From Amphiura filiformis (taxonomy: Eukaryota > Echinodermata > Ophiuroidea > Amphilepidida > Amphiuridae), in assembly GCF_039555335.1 (NCBI RefSeq), contig NC_092640.1, positions 44,055,099 through 44,119,098 on the forward strand: 64,000 nucleotides of DNA. Direction: 5' to 3'. This document shows positions 25,201-36,815 of the stretch, piece after piece. Within the stretch, counting starts at the first letter, position 1, and each line of letters opens with the position of its first letter. The notes beneath the pieces were generated by a model. It saw only the letters and a program-made list of their open reading frames with translations, did not search any database and had not been told where the DNA came from. The position numbers and the translations under genes were made by a program.

Positions 25201-27768
25201 TAGAAAGCTCCATTATATTGGGGCATCTGAAGATACAGTTAAATGGTTTGCATCGTATTTATCTTGTAGAAAGCAAAGAGTTACTTTTAAGGGTATTGTC
25301 TCTGATTCTCTTGAAATAAAAGTTGGTGTTCCGCAGGGCAGTATATTGGGCCCATTATTATTTTTGATTTTTATCAATGATATGCCAAATGTAATATCAC
25401 ATGGGAAAATATCTATGTACGCAGACGATACCACTCTGTCTGTCAGTGGTACTGATACTGATATTATTTCTAAAAAGCTCACTGACGATCTTTCTGCAAT
25501 TAAGGCATGGTTAAATGTAAACAAATTGTTTCTTAATACTGATAAGACAAATGTTATGCTCATTGGTAGTGAGCCTAAGTTACGTAATGATAAATGCTCT
25601 GCTTTTTCAGTTTCCATTGATGATTGTCAACTTGTAAGAGTTCATAGTGCCAAATGTCTTGGTGTAAAGATAGATTCTAAATTACTTTGGCACGATCATG
25701 TTAATTCAGTCATACAGAAATTATTTTGTAAAATAGGACTCTTGAGACGTCTAAAACATTTCTTGACGTTCGCACTCTTAATGTTTTATATAAGGCTCTT
25801 ATCCAACCGCAGTTCGACTATTGCAGTGTAGTTTGGTTTGGTCGCTTCAATGAAGATGTACGTAAATTATGTGTTTTACAAAAGCGATGTGCTAGAATAA
25901 TATTGCGTGCAAACTACCTTACGTCTTCTGATATAATGTTTCCTATATTAGGATGGGAATCACTTCCAAATCGTGCAATGTATTTCAAATCACTGTTAAT
26001 GTTTAAATGTCTTAACGATATATCACCACAGTACCTTATCAACAGGTTTTCTTATGTACATGAAAAACATAATGTGAACACCAGACAAGCTGCGTCCAAT
26101 TTATTGGCTCTACCGCCTTGCACAAATGGTTATGACACTGGGTACTTTAAATCATCTTTTTCATACAGTGGGGTTGAGGTTTGGAATAAACTGAGTAATG
26201 ATGTAAGAAGTTCTATAAATGTGCAGACTTTCAAGCAAAGTTTCAAGTCTTAAAAACAAAATTGAGCATATACTTGTTAATGATGTATTTCTATTCTACC
26301 TTGAAAATTGTATATATTTCTGTATTTTAATTTTGTATCTAATAGTTGTATATTTTATATAAATTGCATGTTAAAATTGTTGCCTTTTAATGTTATGTAA
26401 ATGTATTGCAGGGCCCCATGTAAGACCAGCTATCGGCTGAATTGGGCTACCCTGGATAAATATGATTAAAAATAAATAAATAAATAACAATGTTTAAGGG
26501 TTTATATTTTAGTGACAGTTAGATTTGATACGTTTTCCATTTGTAGTATCATTACAATTTAACATTTTCTGAGACATTTAAATGCGAGAGTACATATTTA
26601 TTGCACAGAATTTTGTTTGTTTTAAACCTTTCTTTGAAGAATGTTGTTATTTTTTTATTTTCATGTTGCTTTCCCACAGGTCAACAAGAAATTTTGCAGC
26701 TGGAAAAATTGAAAACCAAATTCTCCAAATTATCTACAACGGTCATTGAACCAAACAAACAAATGTTCCTTCAATATCAAGAAACCGTACGTCAGAAAAG
26801 CAGCGATTTGACAGGAATTGAATTTGAGTGGCACAACCAAACCTACCAAGACTATGTTATATTGCATGGAGTCAAGAAGAAGTATCACTTCATTAGCATG
26901 GTTCATTCCATTTATTATGTAGGGGACTCTGATTTAGAGGAAACAATTAAGGAATTATATGACATACTAGTACCAGGAGGAGTGATACTCATGTTACTAC
27001 TGACAGGTAGGATATATTAAATTTTGGTCAAAATATGCGAAATATTGAAAAACAATGAAAATCAATCCTTTCTACTGAAAATTCAATCGAAAAAGATTTG
27101 CCTATAACTTTAATCGCTAAACGATTAAGAATCACATATTTTGATTGAAAAAAAAAAGGTTTGAAAATTGAATAAACAGTCGTTAACGATTTGACCCTAA
27201 TTCGGGACAGCAAAAGATTGAAAATTCAATATTTTTGATTGAATATTCAATTGGGCATTTTAAATGATGTATTGTTTTATTATCTGCTTTTCTTAAATAA
27301 AAATATTTGTAAAATAGGTTTTCTTCTGACAATAACATGTAGGCTATTCATTTCATTCATGCAGATCACACAGGCATCGGGAAACTACTGCATACCTTTC
27401 CAAATCTCGCAACACAGGAGCAGAATTCAGCACCCAGTGATCCATCAATGACCAAATCAAACCGGCTAATCAACTCTACAGACGTAAAATCTATCCTTGA
27501 CAAACACCAGATTGCCTACACTCAATCAGAGTTGAGAGAATTCTTGAATATAACGGCATGTTTCACTGGAATCGACGCAGCAAAAAGGAATCTACTGCTT
27601 GATATTCTTACCCAAACCATTGATTTCAAAGCATCAGTGTCGACTACTGTCTACAACCAAGTGTTGGACTTTGTTAAAGATCATATGAGTGTCAGAAAAA
27701 GTCATCATAATGATGATGAACTTTGCTATTTTGATACTGTTAATGATATTCTTCTGATCACAAAATAA
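22032..27768 (+). CDS. HNMT-like: Histamine N-methyltransferase-like, copy 1 (intact, 3 exons)
   Basis: Class I SAM-dependent small-molecule methyltransferase of the HNMT type, presumably cytosolic. Exons 22032-22239, 26680-27006 and 27365-27768 give 312 residues (human HNMT 292). Introns are GT-AG and phase 1. The ATG at 22032 matches the start of copy 2. N-terminal helix residues 10-40; SAM motif I VLGIGSAEG at 62-70, whose last Gly is coded across the exon 1/2 junction; acidic SAM-ribose Glu93 in VIEP; SMVHSIYYVGD at 142-152 matches the human HMIQMLYYVKD segment; C-terminal strand FDTVNDILLITK. Aligned by eye, human Gln143 and Asn283 (histamine contacts) correspond to His145 and Asp302, and Glu28 falls at Val25 or nearby Glu27. 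HNMT methylates histamine on the imidazole; with these changes the substrate here is uncertain. Intron 1 (4.4 kb) hosts a foldback and a LINE. Confidence 0.85.
22527..23563. mobile_element. Long foldback element in intron 1 of copy 1
   Basis: Arms of about 400 bp: 22527-22955 is the inverted copy of 23183-23563, with a loop of about 225 bp. Outer ends are TAGGGTGGGCC and its inverse, and the arms pair through phrases such as CGAAACATGCTCCGAT and CAGTTCTACTCAGTCAAATT. TA at both termini fits a TA-target MITE of Tc1/mariner type. The 76-residue open frame in the loop is not a gene. Confidence 0.85.
24164..26486 (+). mobile_element. 5'-truncated Jockey/CR1-group LINE in intron 1 of copy 1
   Basis: Starts in the linker between endonuclease and reverse transcriptase (24181-24534, SPWLGREIKQCIHHRDSLH type). 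It then shifts frame into a reverse transcriptase at 24428-25831 with NNYRPISILPVISKIIE, GFRPGHSTETAL, AFIDLRKAFDTVNHDILL, GVPQGSILGPLLFLIFIND and the catalytic YADDT. After another frame change the C-terminal domain is at about 25835-26253 (VWNKLSNDVRSS). The 3' end has an A-rich TAAA tail at 26470-26486. ACAATGTT occurs on both sides (24156-24163 and 26487-26494), a plausible 8-bp target duplication. No endonuclease domain is present and there are at least two frameshifts, so it cannot transpose itself. It lies in sense orientation within the host intron. Confidence 0.88.
24428..25831 (+). pseudogene. LINE reverse transcriptase, frameshifted at both ends
   Basis: 467-codon open frame holding the reverse transcriptase fingers and palm with an intact YADD box. 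The upstream linker frame and the downstream C-terminal frame lie in different registers. RNA-directed DNA polymerase used for target-primed reverse transcription in intact relatives. The preserved palm but shifted flanks point to moderate age. Confidence 0.85.
26680..27006 (+). CDS. HNMT-like: HNMT-like copy 1, exon 2
   Basis: 327 nt, phase 1 at both sides. Acceptor TTCCCACAG, donor ACAG|GTAGGA. Encodes the end of SAM motif I, the VIEP acidic motif and the IYYVGD segment. Confidence 0.87.
27365..27768 (+). CDS. HNMT-like: HNMT-like copy 1, exon 3
   Basis: 404 nt to the TAA at 27766-27768. Acceptor TTCATGCAG. Encodes the C-terminal substrate-domain half, from DHTGIGKLLHTF to LLITK. Tryptophans present in the human segment after the central strands are absent here. 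Confidence 0.87.
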
Positions 27769-27975
27769 AACACGCAGTTTTCCGTTCAACGAATGGACAC
27801 TGCGGCACGGCACATGCACAACAATGGGAATTACGGCACATGTTGTTGTTTGCCTGCCCATAATGCAATTCACTCGTACCAAGGTATTGGCAGAGAGTTG
27901 ATATTCTTGAGAGGGCACTCTATTCACGTGGTTTCTTTTCCAACGCTAAAAGATCACGAATTTTGGTGGTTTGCA

Positions 27976-27981
27976 AATAAA
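27976..27981 (+). promoter_or_regulatory. Candidate polyadenylation signal of copy 1
   Basis: AATAAA about 208 bp after the stop codon of copy 1, same strand. Confidence 0.4.
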
Positions 27982-28019
27982 AAGTGTCCGCACTATCGAT
28001 TGATTACGTAACTGTTATG

Positions 28020-28905
28020 AATAATTTATTAGGTTTTTCAATGCAATCGCCTCGACCCATTAATACATATTATCTGTATTATCAAAGTACTTGGAATAGC
28101 AATCCGGTGAGTTCACTGAACTACGCCCTAATACTGATGGCGTTTTAATGGCGTTTAATGGCGCTAATCCTCTCCATACACAGATGAACAAATATAATAT
28201 TTGAAGGTCAACACGTATGACCTCCTATGTGACATGTTATATGTGATGTACAAAAACCTGAATATCATAAAGATCAGTATTCGTTTGTGCATATGAACTG
28301 CACATTTACGTTGCTAGATATTACTCATTATATATAATGACAAATATTGGTATTATGACAATACGGTATATACATTGTATATAAAACGACTAATAGATCC
28401 TACTATCATGGCGTCAGGTCAATGTTCATCATACCCCGTATGTTTCTTAAAATTCATTCATATTTGAGACAAATTGCTGTGCCAATTTTATTGGTGCACA
28501 AGTAGATCCGTGTTTTTTTAATTTTCATTTCCTTTTAATGAAAGAATTAAGGTTTTCCACTGCACGGTGGCCACAAGGGTGATACTAATTTTAATGCTAT
28601 ATTTTCAAAACGAATACGTGCTCCCGGTTGGCTCTATAGCGATTTCACAGAAAAGGTATTTCTAGTGCAATGCAGCGTCGGACTCTAGCTGAGAGCGTAG
28701 CCTAAGTCATTCCGGACTCCAAAAGGGCTCTCCATACACAAATGAACAAACACAAAGGAGGGTAGTCTCCTCCGTGACCGGCTTGATTTCGATGGAGCGG
28801 AACCAAATTGGCTGCGGAGGAGACGGGTCATTTTTCCATGCAAATTTTTCAGTGTCAGCCGCCTGGTATTGGGTTGCAAATTTTGCTATTTAAGCCTATT
28901 CACAT
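28020..28905. other. Intergenic stretch without a supported gene
   Basis: AT-rich, with a short direct repetition of TTTAATGGCG at 28140-28165. A basic minus-strand frame at 28685-28879 shows no domain and I do not call it. Confidence 0.5.
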
Positions 28906-30251
28906 TTACCATGATGCAGTCATGTCTACAGTAGAATTCATCTCGACCTTTGCAGGACTTAAACCCCATTAAAAGCTATTAAACCAAGATAACACTCATT
29001 GAAGCAGCTCAACTGATTAAATCAGATCTTCTCTGGTTGTGCACAAGTGTCTGTTTTCAATGTGCGACATCGCAATAAAGCTGATATTATAGTTTCAGTT
29101 GGGTAACCGATTATAAAGGAAACGAAAGGAAACAATGGTATGTGTAGCATTGTTCACGAAATGAGACAAAGACCTGCTTTTTGTTAACCAGCATTCTTCA
29201 AAATGAGCAACATAATGATTGTTGACTTAACACGGTTTGGAAATAATTTCTTCATATTTTTGGTGTTATCTGTCGTTTACATATCCTTCCTAAAACACAA
29301 AAGTGCGACCCTCTCCAAACATCTAAATTAGCTAAAAATTTAGGACATGTTACAAAACTATATTTTCTAGAACCTATTTAGAATAGTTAAAATGTAGCTT
29401 GTACCGTTTTTTTGTGGCATCCTTCAGAAGTGAGCGGTCCGATACCAATATTTTCGGTCAAATCTCCATTCAATTAACACGGGGAGTTGGCTAGCTATGC
29501 CTTGCCCTCACTCATATTTTACAAAAGTGCGACTATTTCTGAACATCTAACCTAGCTGTAATTTTAGGTCATGTTAGAGAAATATATTTGCTAGAAGTTT
29601 GGAGAATAGCTAAAATATTGGCTGGTTATTTTTCACACAGTGATGTTAACTAGGCAAGTGCCCATTCTTCCAACGTACATCATTTTAGAGGTCACGCGTC
29701 AATGGTGAGAGCACTGTGTATTGTGTATAGGAAAACGGACAGTAACTGCAGTATGCGCTGACAATGCTCTCGTTTTTTCACAAAGCTGCATAAAGTTAAA
29801 GACAATCCATATCCAAAACCAATAGGGTTACCACCCCCTTTAATTCAAGAAATGCCATTTAGAGAAAAACAAGTTTTAATATTTTTGTGAACTAAATCTA
29901 TTTGCAACTCACAATGTATGTGATTTAACTCAAATTTGACCCTATAACCAAAGGTTGTATCCTATTCACTCAGAACTCTAGTCGACAGATGGCTATTTTT
30001 GTACAAGGCTCACTCAGTTATCATTGAGGAATGTTTGATATTCATGCTTGGTATGTGTACTCCTCCTTTTCAAGCTTTGAAGTAGCCAAACCTTCTCCGT
30101 GGTCAGAGTGAAAAACGGGTACATTTCTTTAAAAATTGTGAGCCCGGATTGATATAATTGTTTCGGAAAGAATGAACAATACTGCAGTTACTGTCCGTTT
30201 TCCTATACACAATACACAGTGCTCTCAGCATTGACGCGTGACGTCTACAAA

Positions 30252-30756
30252 TAGTGTATGTTAGAAGTATAGGTAATTGCCTAGTTAACGTCACTGTGTG
30301 AAAAATAACCGGCCAATATTTAAAGTACTCTTCTGAAATTTTAGAAAATATAGTTTTGTAACATGTCCTAAATTTTTAGCTAATTTAGATGTTTGGAAAT
30401 ATTCGCACTTTGGTGTTTTAGTGTATGTTATAGGTAATAGGACATTGCCTAGTTAACGTCACTGTGTGAAAAATAACCGGCCAATATTTAAAGTACTCTT
30501 CTGAAATTCTAGAAAATATAGTTTTGTAACATGTCCTATATTTTTAGCTAATTTAGATGTTTGGAAATATTCGCACTTTGGTGTTTTAGTGTATGTTATA
30601 GGTAATAGGACTTTGCCTAGTTAACGGCACTGTGTAAAAAATAACCGGCCAATATTTAAAGTACTCTTCTGAAATTCTAGAAAATATAGTTTTGTAACAT
30701 GTCCTAAATTTGTAGCTAATTTAGGTGTTTGGAAATATTCGCACTTTGGTGTTTTA
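30252..30756 (+). repeat. Three tandem 168-bp units in the foldback right arm
   Basis: CCTAGTTAACG followed by ACTGTGTG starts at 30280, 30448 and 30616. Each unit contains the 3'-ward phrase ATTCGCACTTTGGTGTTTTA. The left arm has this stretch only once or degenerated, so the expansion followed formation of the inverted repeat. Confidence 0.85.
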
Positions 30757-31017
30757 GGAAGGATATGTAAACGACAGATAACACCAAAAATATGAAGAAA
30801 TTATTTCCAAACCGTGTTACGACCTCAACCATTATGTTTCTCATTTTCAAGAATGCTGGTTAACAATATGCACACTATTGTCTCATTTCGTGAACAAAGG
30901 CCCACACATCTTTGAACAAGTTCATTAGGAATGTAGATTTCAACTGTAAATTTTTGACCAACTCATCACGCCCTCTACGGTGCCTCCTGTTACCCATAAA
31001 AGGAAACAGTCAGATGT

Positions 31018-31110
31018 GATGATTTGCCAGTCTGATGAAGCCACTAGTGTAGTGGTGAAACGTCACTAAAACGTGAGTCAAAAACTTCGTTTTTTTCTTA
31101 GGAATTGTTC
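31018..31110 (+). mobile_element. Penelope-like 3' tail fragment (candidate)
   Basis: Phrase CAGTCTGATGAAGCCACTAG followed by GTGGTGAAACGTC resembles the 3' untranslated regions that follow GIY-YIG domains of Penelope-like elements ('...gaagcc... gaaacgt...'). A comparable GTTGTTGAAACGTAC follows the GIY-YIG remnant at 56700. Only this short stretch is visible. Confidence 0.4.
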
Positions 31111-31379
31111 GAAATGAACAAAATTTACAAAGGCCCACACAGTATTGTTACCTTGCGTTTGCTTTATAATCGTTCACCCAACTGAAACTATAATACCAGC
31201 TCATTGCTCATTGCACAGGTAAAACAGAAACATGTGTAGTGTGAATTTAACCAGAGAAAATCTGATGTAACATAGTTGAGCTGTTTTCAATGAGTGTTAT
31301 CTTGGTTTAATAGCTTTTAATGGGGTTTAAGTTCTGCAAAGGTCGTGGTGAATTCTACTGTAGACATGACTGCATCATG

Positions 31380-31585
31380 CAGTTTACCAACCCAAAGTGT
31401 TACAATTACACATGGCAACAAATAAACACAAATCCCGACCGGCACACAACCCAACTTGAAAAAAAAGCAAGGGAATGTACCGGCATGGGAATCGAACCCC
31501 CGACCTTCAGATCTCTAGACGGACGCCTTATCCATTAGGCTACCAGCTCCCACTGATAAACGGTGGTTAAAGCTGGGTCTAATGT
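31380..31585 (-). mobile_element. tRNA-derived SINE, copy 2
   Basis: Same family and orientation as 5221-5430, with a better box B (GGTTCGATTCCC) and box A region GGTAGCCTAATGGATAAGGC. It directly abuts the right end of the 2.5-kb foldback. Homology with copy 1 continues past the tRNA head through TTTAACCACCGTTTATCAG. Confidence 0.72.
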
Positions 31586-31914
31586 CCCCATTACCTACTT
31601 TACTTATAATTATTCATGGTGTTTATTTGTTCTTGTGCAGGATGCGTATCCCCATAATTGTTTTGGTTTATTAAAGCTAACGACTCAAGGTTTCTTTACA
31701 TACCAAAATATATTTGAGCAACTTTTCAGAAATAGGAGAAAAAGAGGGCGCAATGAGGGGCCTCTTTTTTGGGACACCCTGTATGTGTATGTGTTATTGG
31801 TTTTTGTTTTCTTATTTGGAAAAATATACATGTAGAAATGAAAATAAATTCAAATGTTCAGTACAAAAATTAAGCATTCAATTTAATTTTATTCATAGGC
31901 AAATAATAATAATT

Positions 31915-31990
31915 AAAAAACAAATCGCCGGGAATTGAACCCAAGCCCTTTCGATAACTGCCAGTCGCCTTATCTACTGAGCTGTTGAAG
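31915..31990 (-). other. tRNA-like Pol III sequence, different from the SINE head
   Basis: Minus strand: box A-like AGCTCAGTAGATAAGGCG, box B GGGTTCAATTCCC, T-stem TTGGG/CCCGG, then a T run that could terminate Pol III. The anticodon stem does not pair well and no acceptor stem is found, so it looks like a tRNA pseudogene or SINE head and not a working tRNA. Confidence 0.45.
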
Positions 31991-32689
31991 TGTTATAATT
32001 CTACGTACACCTTTGTACTATAGATTCTTTATCAACGAATAAAAAGTGTTTAAAACTAATCCACTTGTTTTATGTAATAATAATTGGCTTATTGAGTAGA
32101 GAACCACGGTATTCAGACCTGTTCTTCACAAATTAGATTCCAAAACTTGACAGAAATAGATAAACACACGGTATGCAAGCCTATAAACAGAATAGAGACA
32201 TAGTATTAAAATCTTTATTGTGTCTGCATACCGTTGAACGCATCTTTGCATATGGAAAGGTTTCTATATAAAAACGATTCTCTTATAAACCATCATGCGG
32301 GCAGTTTCCACCTCGATACACCTGAGCACACATTTTCGTCCAAGAACTCTCAAGCAAGCAGTGACTTTTCTCCGCACAGTCTTTGATTACACTACACGGT
32401 TGAGTGCATAGCAATGTAAGAGCTGTGGGGCTTCTAGCTGAAAAATAGCCCTCTTTGATTGGTGTTTGTCGAAACCTCAAATGTTCCCTTCATCCAATCC
32501 GATTTTTTTTTATATCAAACGAAAGCTAACACTTCCCCCTTAAAACTCTTTCCGTCACTAGGTCAACAGATAACGCAATTCAATGTTATAGCAAGGCGAA
32601 TGTGGACAATTTGTTGAAAACTACCCATCCAAGCACATTGTTTGACCAAAATGTAGGTTTTAAAAGTCAAAACCTCAAGTGTTCCTTTG

Positions 32690-34700
32690 TTATTGTTATT
32701 CTGAAGTGGAAGTCTCCCAGGTGTGACCAATCTTTTATTCTAGCCTTTTGTTAGTTACTGAAAATTTGAAGCTCGTGAATTTCAGTTTTCGTTTTGGTAA
32801 GTTATATTGATTAATGTTATTTTTGCAGAGCTTATTTTCAGTCATGGATCATACTGATAAATTTCGCAACGGATGGAGAGGGAGGGAGGGAGGGTTGGAG
32901 GGAAATACTTGAAACTGAACAAGTGAGAGTGGGAGGGGTGAGGAAGAAAGAGAGGAGAGGGAGAGACTGACAGACTAGAAAGAGAAGAACTCGAGAGGAG
33001 AGAGAAGGGACTGGGGAGGGAGTGGGGAGACTGATCGTGGGGGGGGGGGGGGGGGGGGGGGGAAGAAAAAAAGGAGGGAGAAATTGGGGGGAGGGGGACA
33101 CTGTGGTCATGCACAAGTGCTTTGGGGGTCGACAGGTTCATAAGCGGACCTTTTGTGATTTTAGGGCTTATTTGCAACGTTTTTACAGAAAAAAGTGGAC
33201 TTTGTCATTCGGATTGGCATGCATTTTGTCAAATTGATGTAGATCAATTTACCAAGAGGGCGCTAAAAACACTGGTGTTAATATTATCTTTTCTCTCCCG
33301 GTTTTATTGACATAAGCAATCACCTGTATTGAAATAAGTTGATTGGTACTTCAGAGTTAACAATGAAATCAGATTACAGTAACTTACTGAATCCCTTGCG
33401 TTTTCGTATCTGAACAAAAGACTTACGGAAACTGAAAAGATAAAAAGACCCATACCGTCGTTTTATCTTTTCAGTTTCTGTTTCCGTATCCGTAATAGTT
33501 TTTGTAAGTCATTGTTATTCTGAAGTGGTAGTCTCCCAGGTATGACCAATCTTTTATTCTAGCCTTTTGTTAGTTACTAAAAATTTGAAGCTCGTGAATT
33601 TCAGTTTTCGTTTTGGTAAGTTATATTGATTTTTTACATAAAACCTTGAGATGTGCGGTTGGGTGCCAATCTAGACAAAAGAAGAGTCTAAATTTTACGG
33701 TCCTAAATTCGCGGTAAATTGTACGGCTTCAATTGACTTGTGTTTAGGTATATGCACTTACGCCTAGACGTAAGTGACTCGCAAAAAAAGTCTTGCATTG
33801 AAATATATACTAACCATGTTGCCAAGTTATAAGCAATGAGTCTTTCATATTGGCGATGAAACGAGCGTCTAAAATAGTCAAATATCTCCCAATGAGGCGC
33901 GTACAAGTGGTGATTTGGTAATCATGTTTTATATTGAAATGCAATACAAAAGAATTTGCATTGGAGCAAAGATAATGTATTCTATTCATGACAAGCTAAT
34001 CCGATAATTGGTTGGGCCTATATGCAAGACTCGGGTTTATTTTAAATGTTTATTTTTGCAGAGCTTATTTTCAGTCATGGATCATACTGATACATTTCAT
34101 GAGGGGGAGGGAGATACTTAAGTTGAGACTGAACAAGCGAGAGTGGGAGGGTGAGGAAGAAAGAGAGGAGAGGAGAGACGGAAAGACTAGAAAGAGAAGA
34201 ACTCGAGAGGAGAGAGTAGGGACCGGGGGACGGGGAGGGAGTGGGGAGACTGATCATGGGGGGGGGGGGAGGGGGCAGGAGGAACAAAATAGGGAGATAG
34301 ACATTGATGGAAGGGCGACACTGTGGCCATGCACAAGTGCTTTGGGGTTCGACAGGCTCATAAGCGGACCTTTTGTGATTATAGGGCTTATTTGCAACGT
34401 TTTTACAGAAAAAAGTGGATTTTGTTATTCGGATTGGCATGCATTTTGTGAAATTAATGTATATAAATTTACCAATGTTAAAGAGAGAGGGCGCTAGGCC
34501 ATTAAAAACACTGGTGTTAACATAATCTTTTCTCGCGGTTTTATTGACATAAGCAATCACCTGTATTGAAATAACCTGATTGGTACTACATCTTCTCTAT
34601 TCAGAGTTAACAATGAAGTCAAATTACAGTAACTTACTGAATCCCTTGCGTTTTCGTATCTGAACAAAAGACTTACGGAAACTGAAAAGATAAAAAGACC
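32690..34700 (+). repeat. Direct duplication with GA/poly-G tracts
   Basis: Unit A (about 32690-33460) recurs as unit B (33510-34700). GAAGTCTCCCAGG-type sequence is at 32707 and 33526 (offset 819). GCAGAGCTTATTTTCAGTCA is at 32826 and 34060 (offset 1234), so B carries about 415 bp extra at 33640-34040. Both units contain a GAGA-rich purine tract and a poly-G run (33041-33061; 34259-34269), followed by ATGCACAAGTGCTTTGGGG. Open frames here (such as 34012-34497) are simple-sequence artefacts. Confidence 0.85.
33421..33497. repeat. Hairpin near the end of unit A
   Basis: ACTGAAAAGATAAAA pairs with TTTTATCTTTTCAGT across a 15-nt spacer, and outer TTACGGA pairs with TCCGTAA. Unit B keeps only the left arm (near 34672), so the right arm was lost or never present there. 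Confidence 0.7.
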
Positions 34701-34964
34701 CTATGTATGCAAATGTCAATAATGACTGTAATAAATGAACCGTGCAAGCACACAAGCGACAGTACTACAGTCCTTTCTATATCTACCTTTGCATACACAA
34801 AATAGAGTCATTTATTCAGAATACTATTGAATACCGATTTGATTTTCCTATTGCCAATATTTTTAAAATCTAAAAACAAGGAATAAAGTCTCCAAGACGT
34901 AAACTTAAAATTTATATATTGATATGGTCTAAATTATAGCAAACAAACCGAGTTACATTAAATA

Positions 34965-35040
34965 GCTCCATTGGTAGAGCGCCTACCAATTAAACGGACA
35001 AATGTGACCGCGCGGGTTCGAATCCTACGTGGTCGTTTTT
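34965..35040 (+). other. tRNA-like Pol III sequence
   Basis: Box A-like TAGCTCCATTGGTAGAGC, box B GGTTCGAATCC and a T6 run directly after. The 3' acceptor-like GTGGTCG has no partner upstream and the T stem pairs poorly. Probably a tRNA pseudogene or SINE head. Confidence 0.45.
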
Positions 35041-36815
35041 TATTTTGATCACGATTTTTTTCTACAGTATTTACTAATAGATTTCAGATTTTGGTTGATC
35101 TAAATAATATCTGTAGACTTAATTTTTTGGCATTTAAAGTGATCAATTGTGTTTCTAAACGGGGCCAAAAATAGGGTATTATGAATTTTAGTGACCAGTC
35201 CCTAAATCTGACAGATTAGCTATTATTAGCTATGATAAGAGCTGCTTAGCCTCCAAATTGTAGGTCCATATCTTATTTACTTTTCATTTTATTGCCAAAA
35301 AAAAACAAAATTAGATGATTTTTTTTTCAAGTTTTCAAATACAATGCTAGACAAAATAGGTTGGAATGAAAAATTTTCGATATTTTTAGAGTGGTGAAAT
35401 GGCGCTTTCTTTAGTGTAAATTATAAACATTACCCTCACCCCCAATGCCCCCCCCCTGCTCCACCAATCAATGTTGAGTACTACTGAGCGCACATGAACA
35501 AAATGTCAGGATTCAACATTGATTGGGGGAACGGGGTCTCATTTGCAATACCGGACTAATTTCATTGCAAAATTTTGTCCATAGACTATGCCACAGTCGA
35601 TTTTTGATAAATGAAAATGTGTTATTAATCATGATGAACGCATTCAGTTGAACTCGAAATTATACTTATATCTATGACATCAAAATACTAATAAATGGTT
35701 ATGAAAAAGTTTATTATAATTATATTAGTCACAGTTACAGTAAACTATACGTAGGCTTATATTATTGAATGCAACATATTATAATGGCATAATTATAATG
35801 GCACTTCAATACTGAACAATTCTAATTTTAAAATCTACCAGGTTATTAAATCGAGTTAAAAATCGACTATGGACATTACATTTTTAACTGGACTTTGACC
35901 GGGGACTTAGTCCCTAACACACACTGTCAATCATACTTGTTTATCAATCCAAGTTAACCGCACTCACAAAGCCTGTACGGTACAAGACGCGTAGTTGTGT
36001 ACGATGTTGTTATCAATGATACTGCACGTGCTCGGAGGATTTAAACCATAACGAGATCTGGACGACCAATCACAAGCCAGATCCATTTAAAGATGTATTA
36101 CATCATGGCCAATTTTAGTAGGCCAGAAATCCGACAATCACATCTATAGACAACCGTGTTAAACATGTTAACCGCAATCCAAAGTCAGTAGTCCACTTGG
36201 GAAGCCAACAAACAGAGGGAGTACGGTGACTAAAAAGATCAGATGTGAAAATCTACCAATTGTGCACAAATTAATTAATTCAGAGTTTTAAGCTTTTATT
36301 CAATAGCCAGAGTATGCACAATGGGCAAGTGGACTACGGAGAAGTCTATTTTGTCCAGGATTGTAGGTAAAAAAACTACAATTCAATTAAATGGATTTAC
36401 ATTTTAAATGAAAATATAGCCTTCGAAATAAACCCAAACAGTCTGATTATAATTTTACAGCGATTGTAATTTAAATGGTTGGCATGTGCATTTTATGCAA
36501 CTTTGTAGTGTTTTGTTCATTTTTGCATTCTGATTAACATTTTTTAAACATAATACCATTTTACTGCATATTAGTGAACCAGGTGTGTACTTTCATTGAG
36601 CTGTAGCTGGGTTCAAAAAAGGACAACAAAACTCGAGTTATTATGCACTTTCAAAGTCTATATATATTATGTAGCTATTTACATGTAGTTATGTCAGAAA
36701 AAGAAGTAACATCACAGAATGATGCATGGTCCAAGGAGCCATTTGTTGACATGTTTACTCTTTGCAATATACTAATCATGTGTAAAATATTCTTAGAAAC
36801 AACATCAAGATGTCC
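35041..36815. other. Intergenic stretch without a supported gene
   Basis: AT-rich. A hairpin at 35461-35529 pairs CCAATCAATGTTGA with TCAACATTGATTGG. The frame 36643-36840 shows no domain. Confidence 0.5.

Larger units (their letters stand above)
28910..31379. mobile_element. 2.5-kb foldback element with internal tandem expansion
   Basis: Left arm 28910-29760 is inverted at 30178-31379: outer phrases ATGATGCAGTCATGTCTACA and its inverse, mid-arm GTAAACGACAGATAACACC, inner CTGCAGTTACTGTCCG. The right arm is longer because a 168-bp unit starting CCTAGTTAACG is present three times (30280, 30448, 30616) and a Penelope-like tail segment lies at about 31020-31110. The central loop is about 29761-30177. 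No coding frame is credible. Confidence 0.82.

Noticed and set aside
32838-34560. Pro/Ser-rich and Gly/Arg-rich open frames
   Set aside because: They are translations of GA-rich and poly-G tracts.
31915-35040. Two functional tRNA genes
   Set aside because: Box A and B are present, but acceptor and anticodon stems do not pair, so only tRNA-like sequences are listed.
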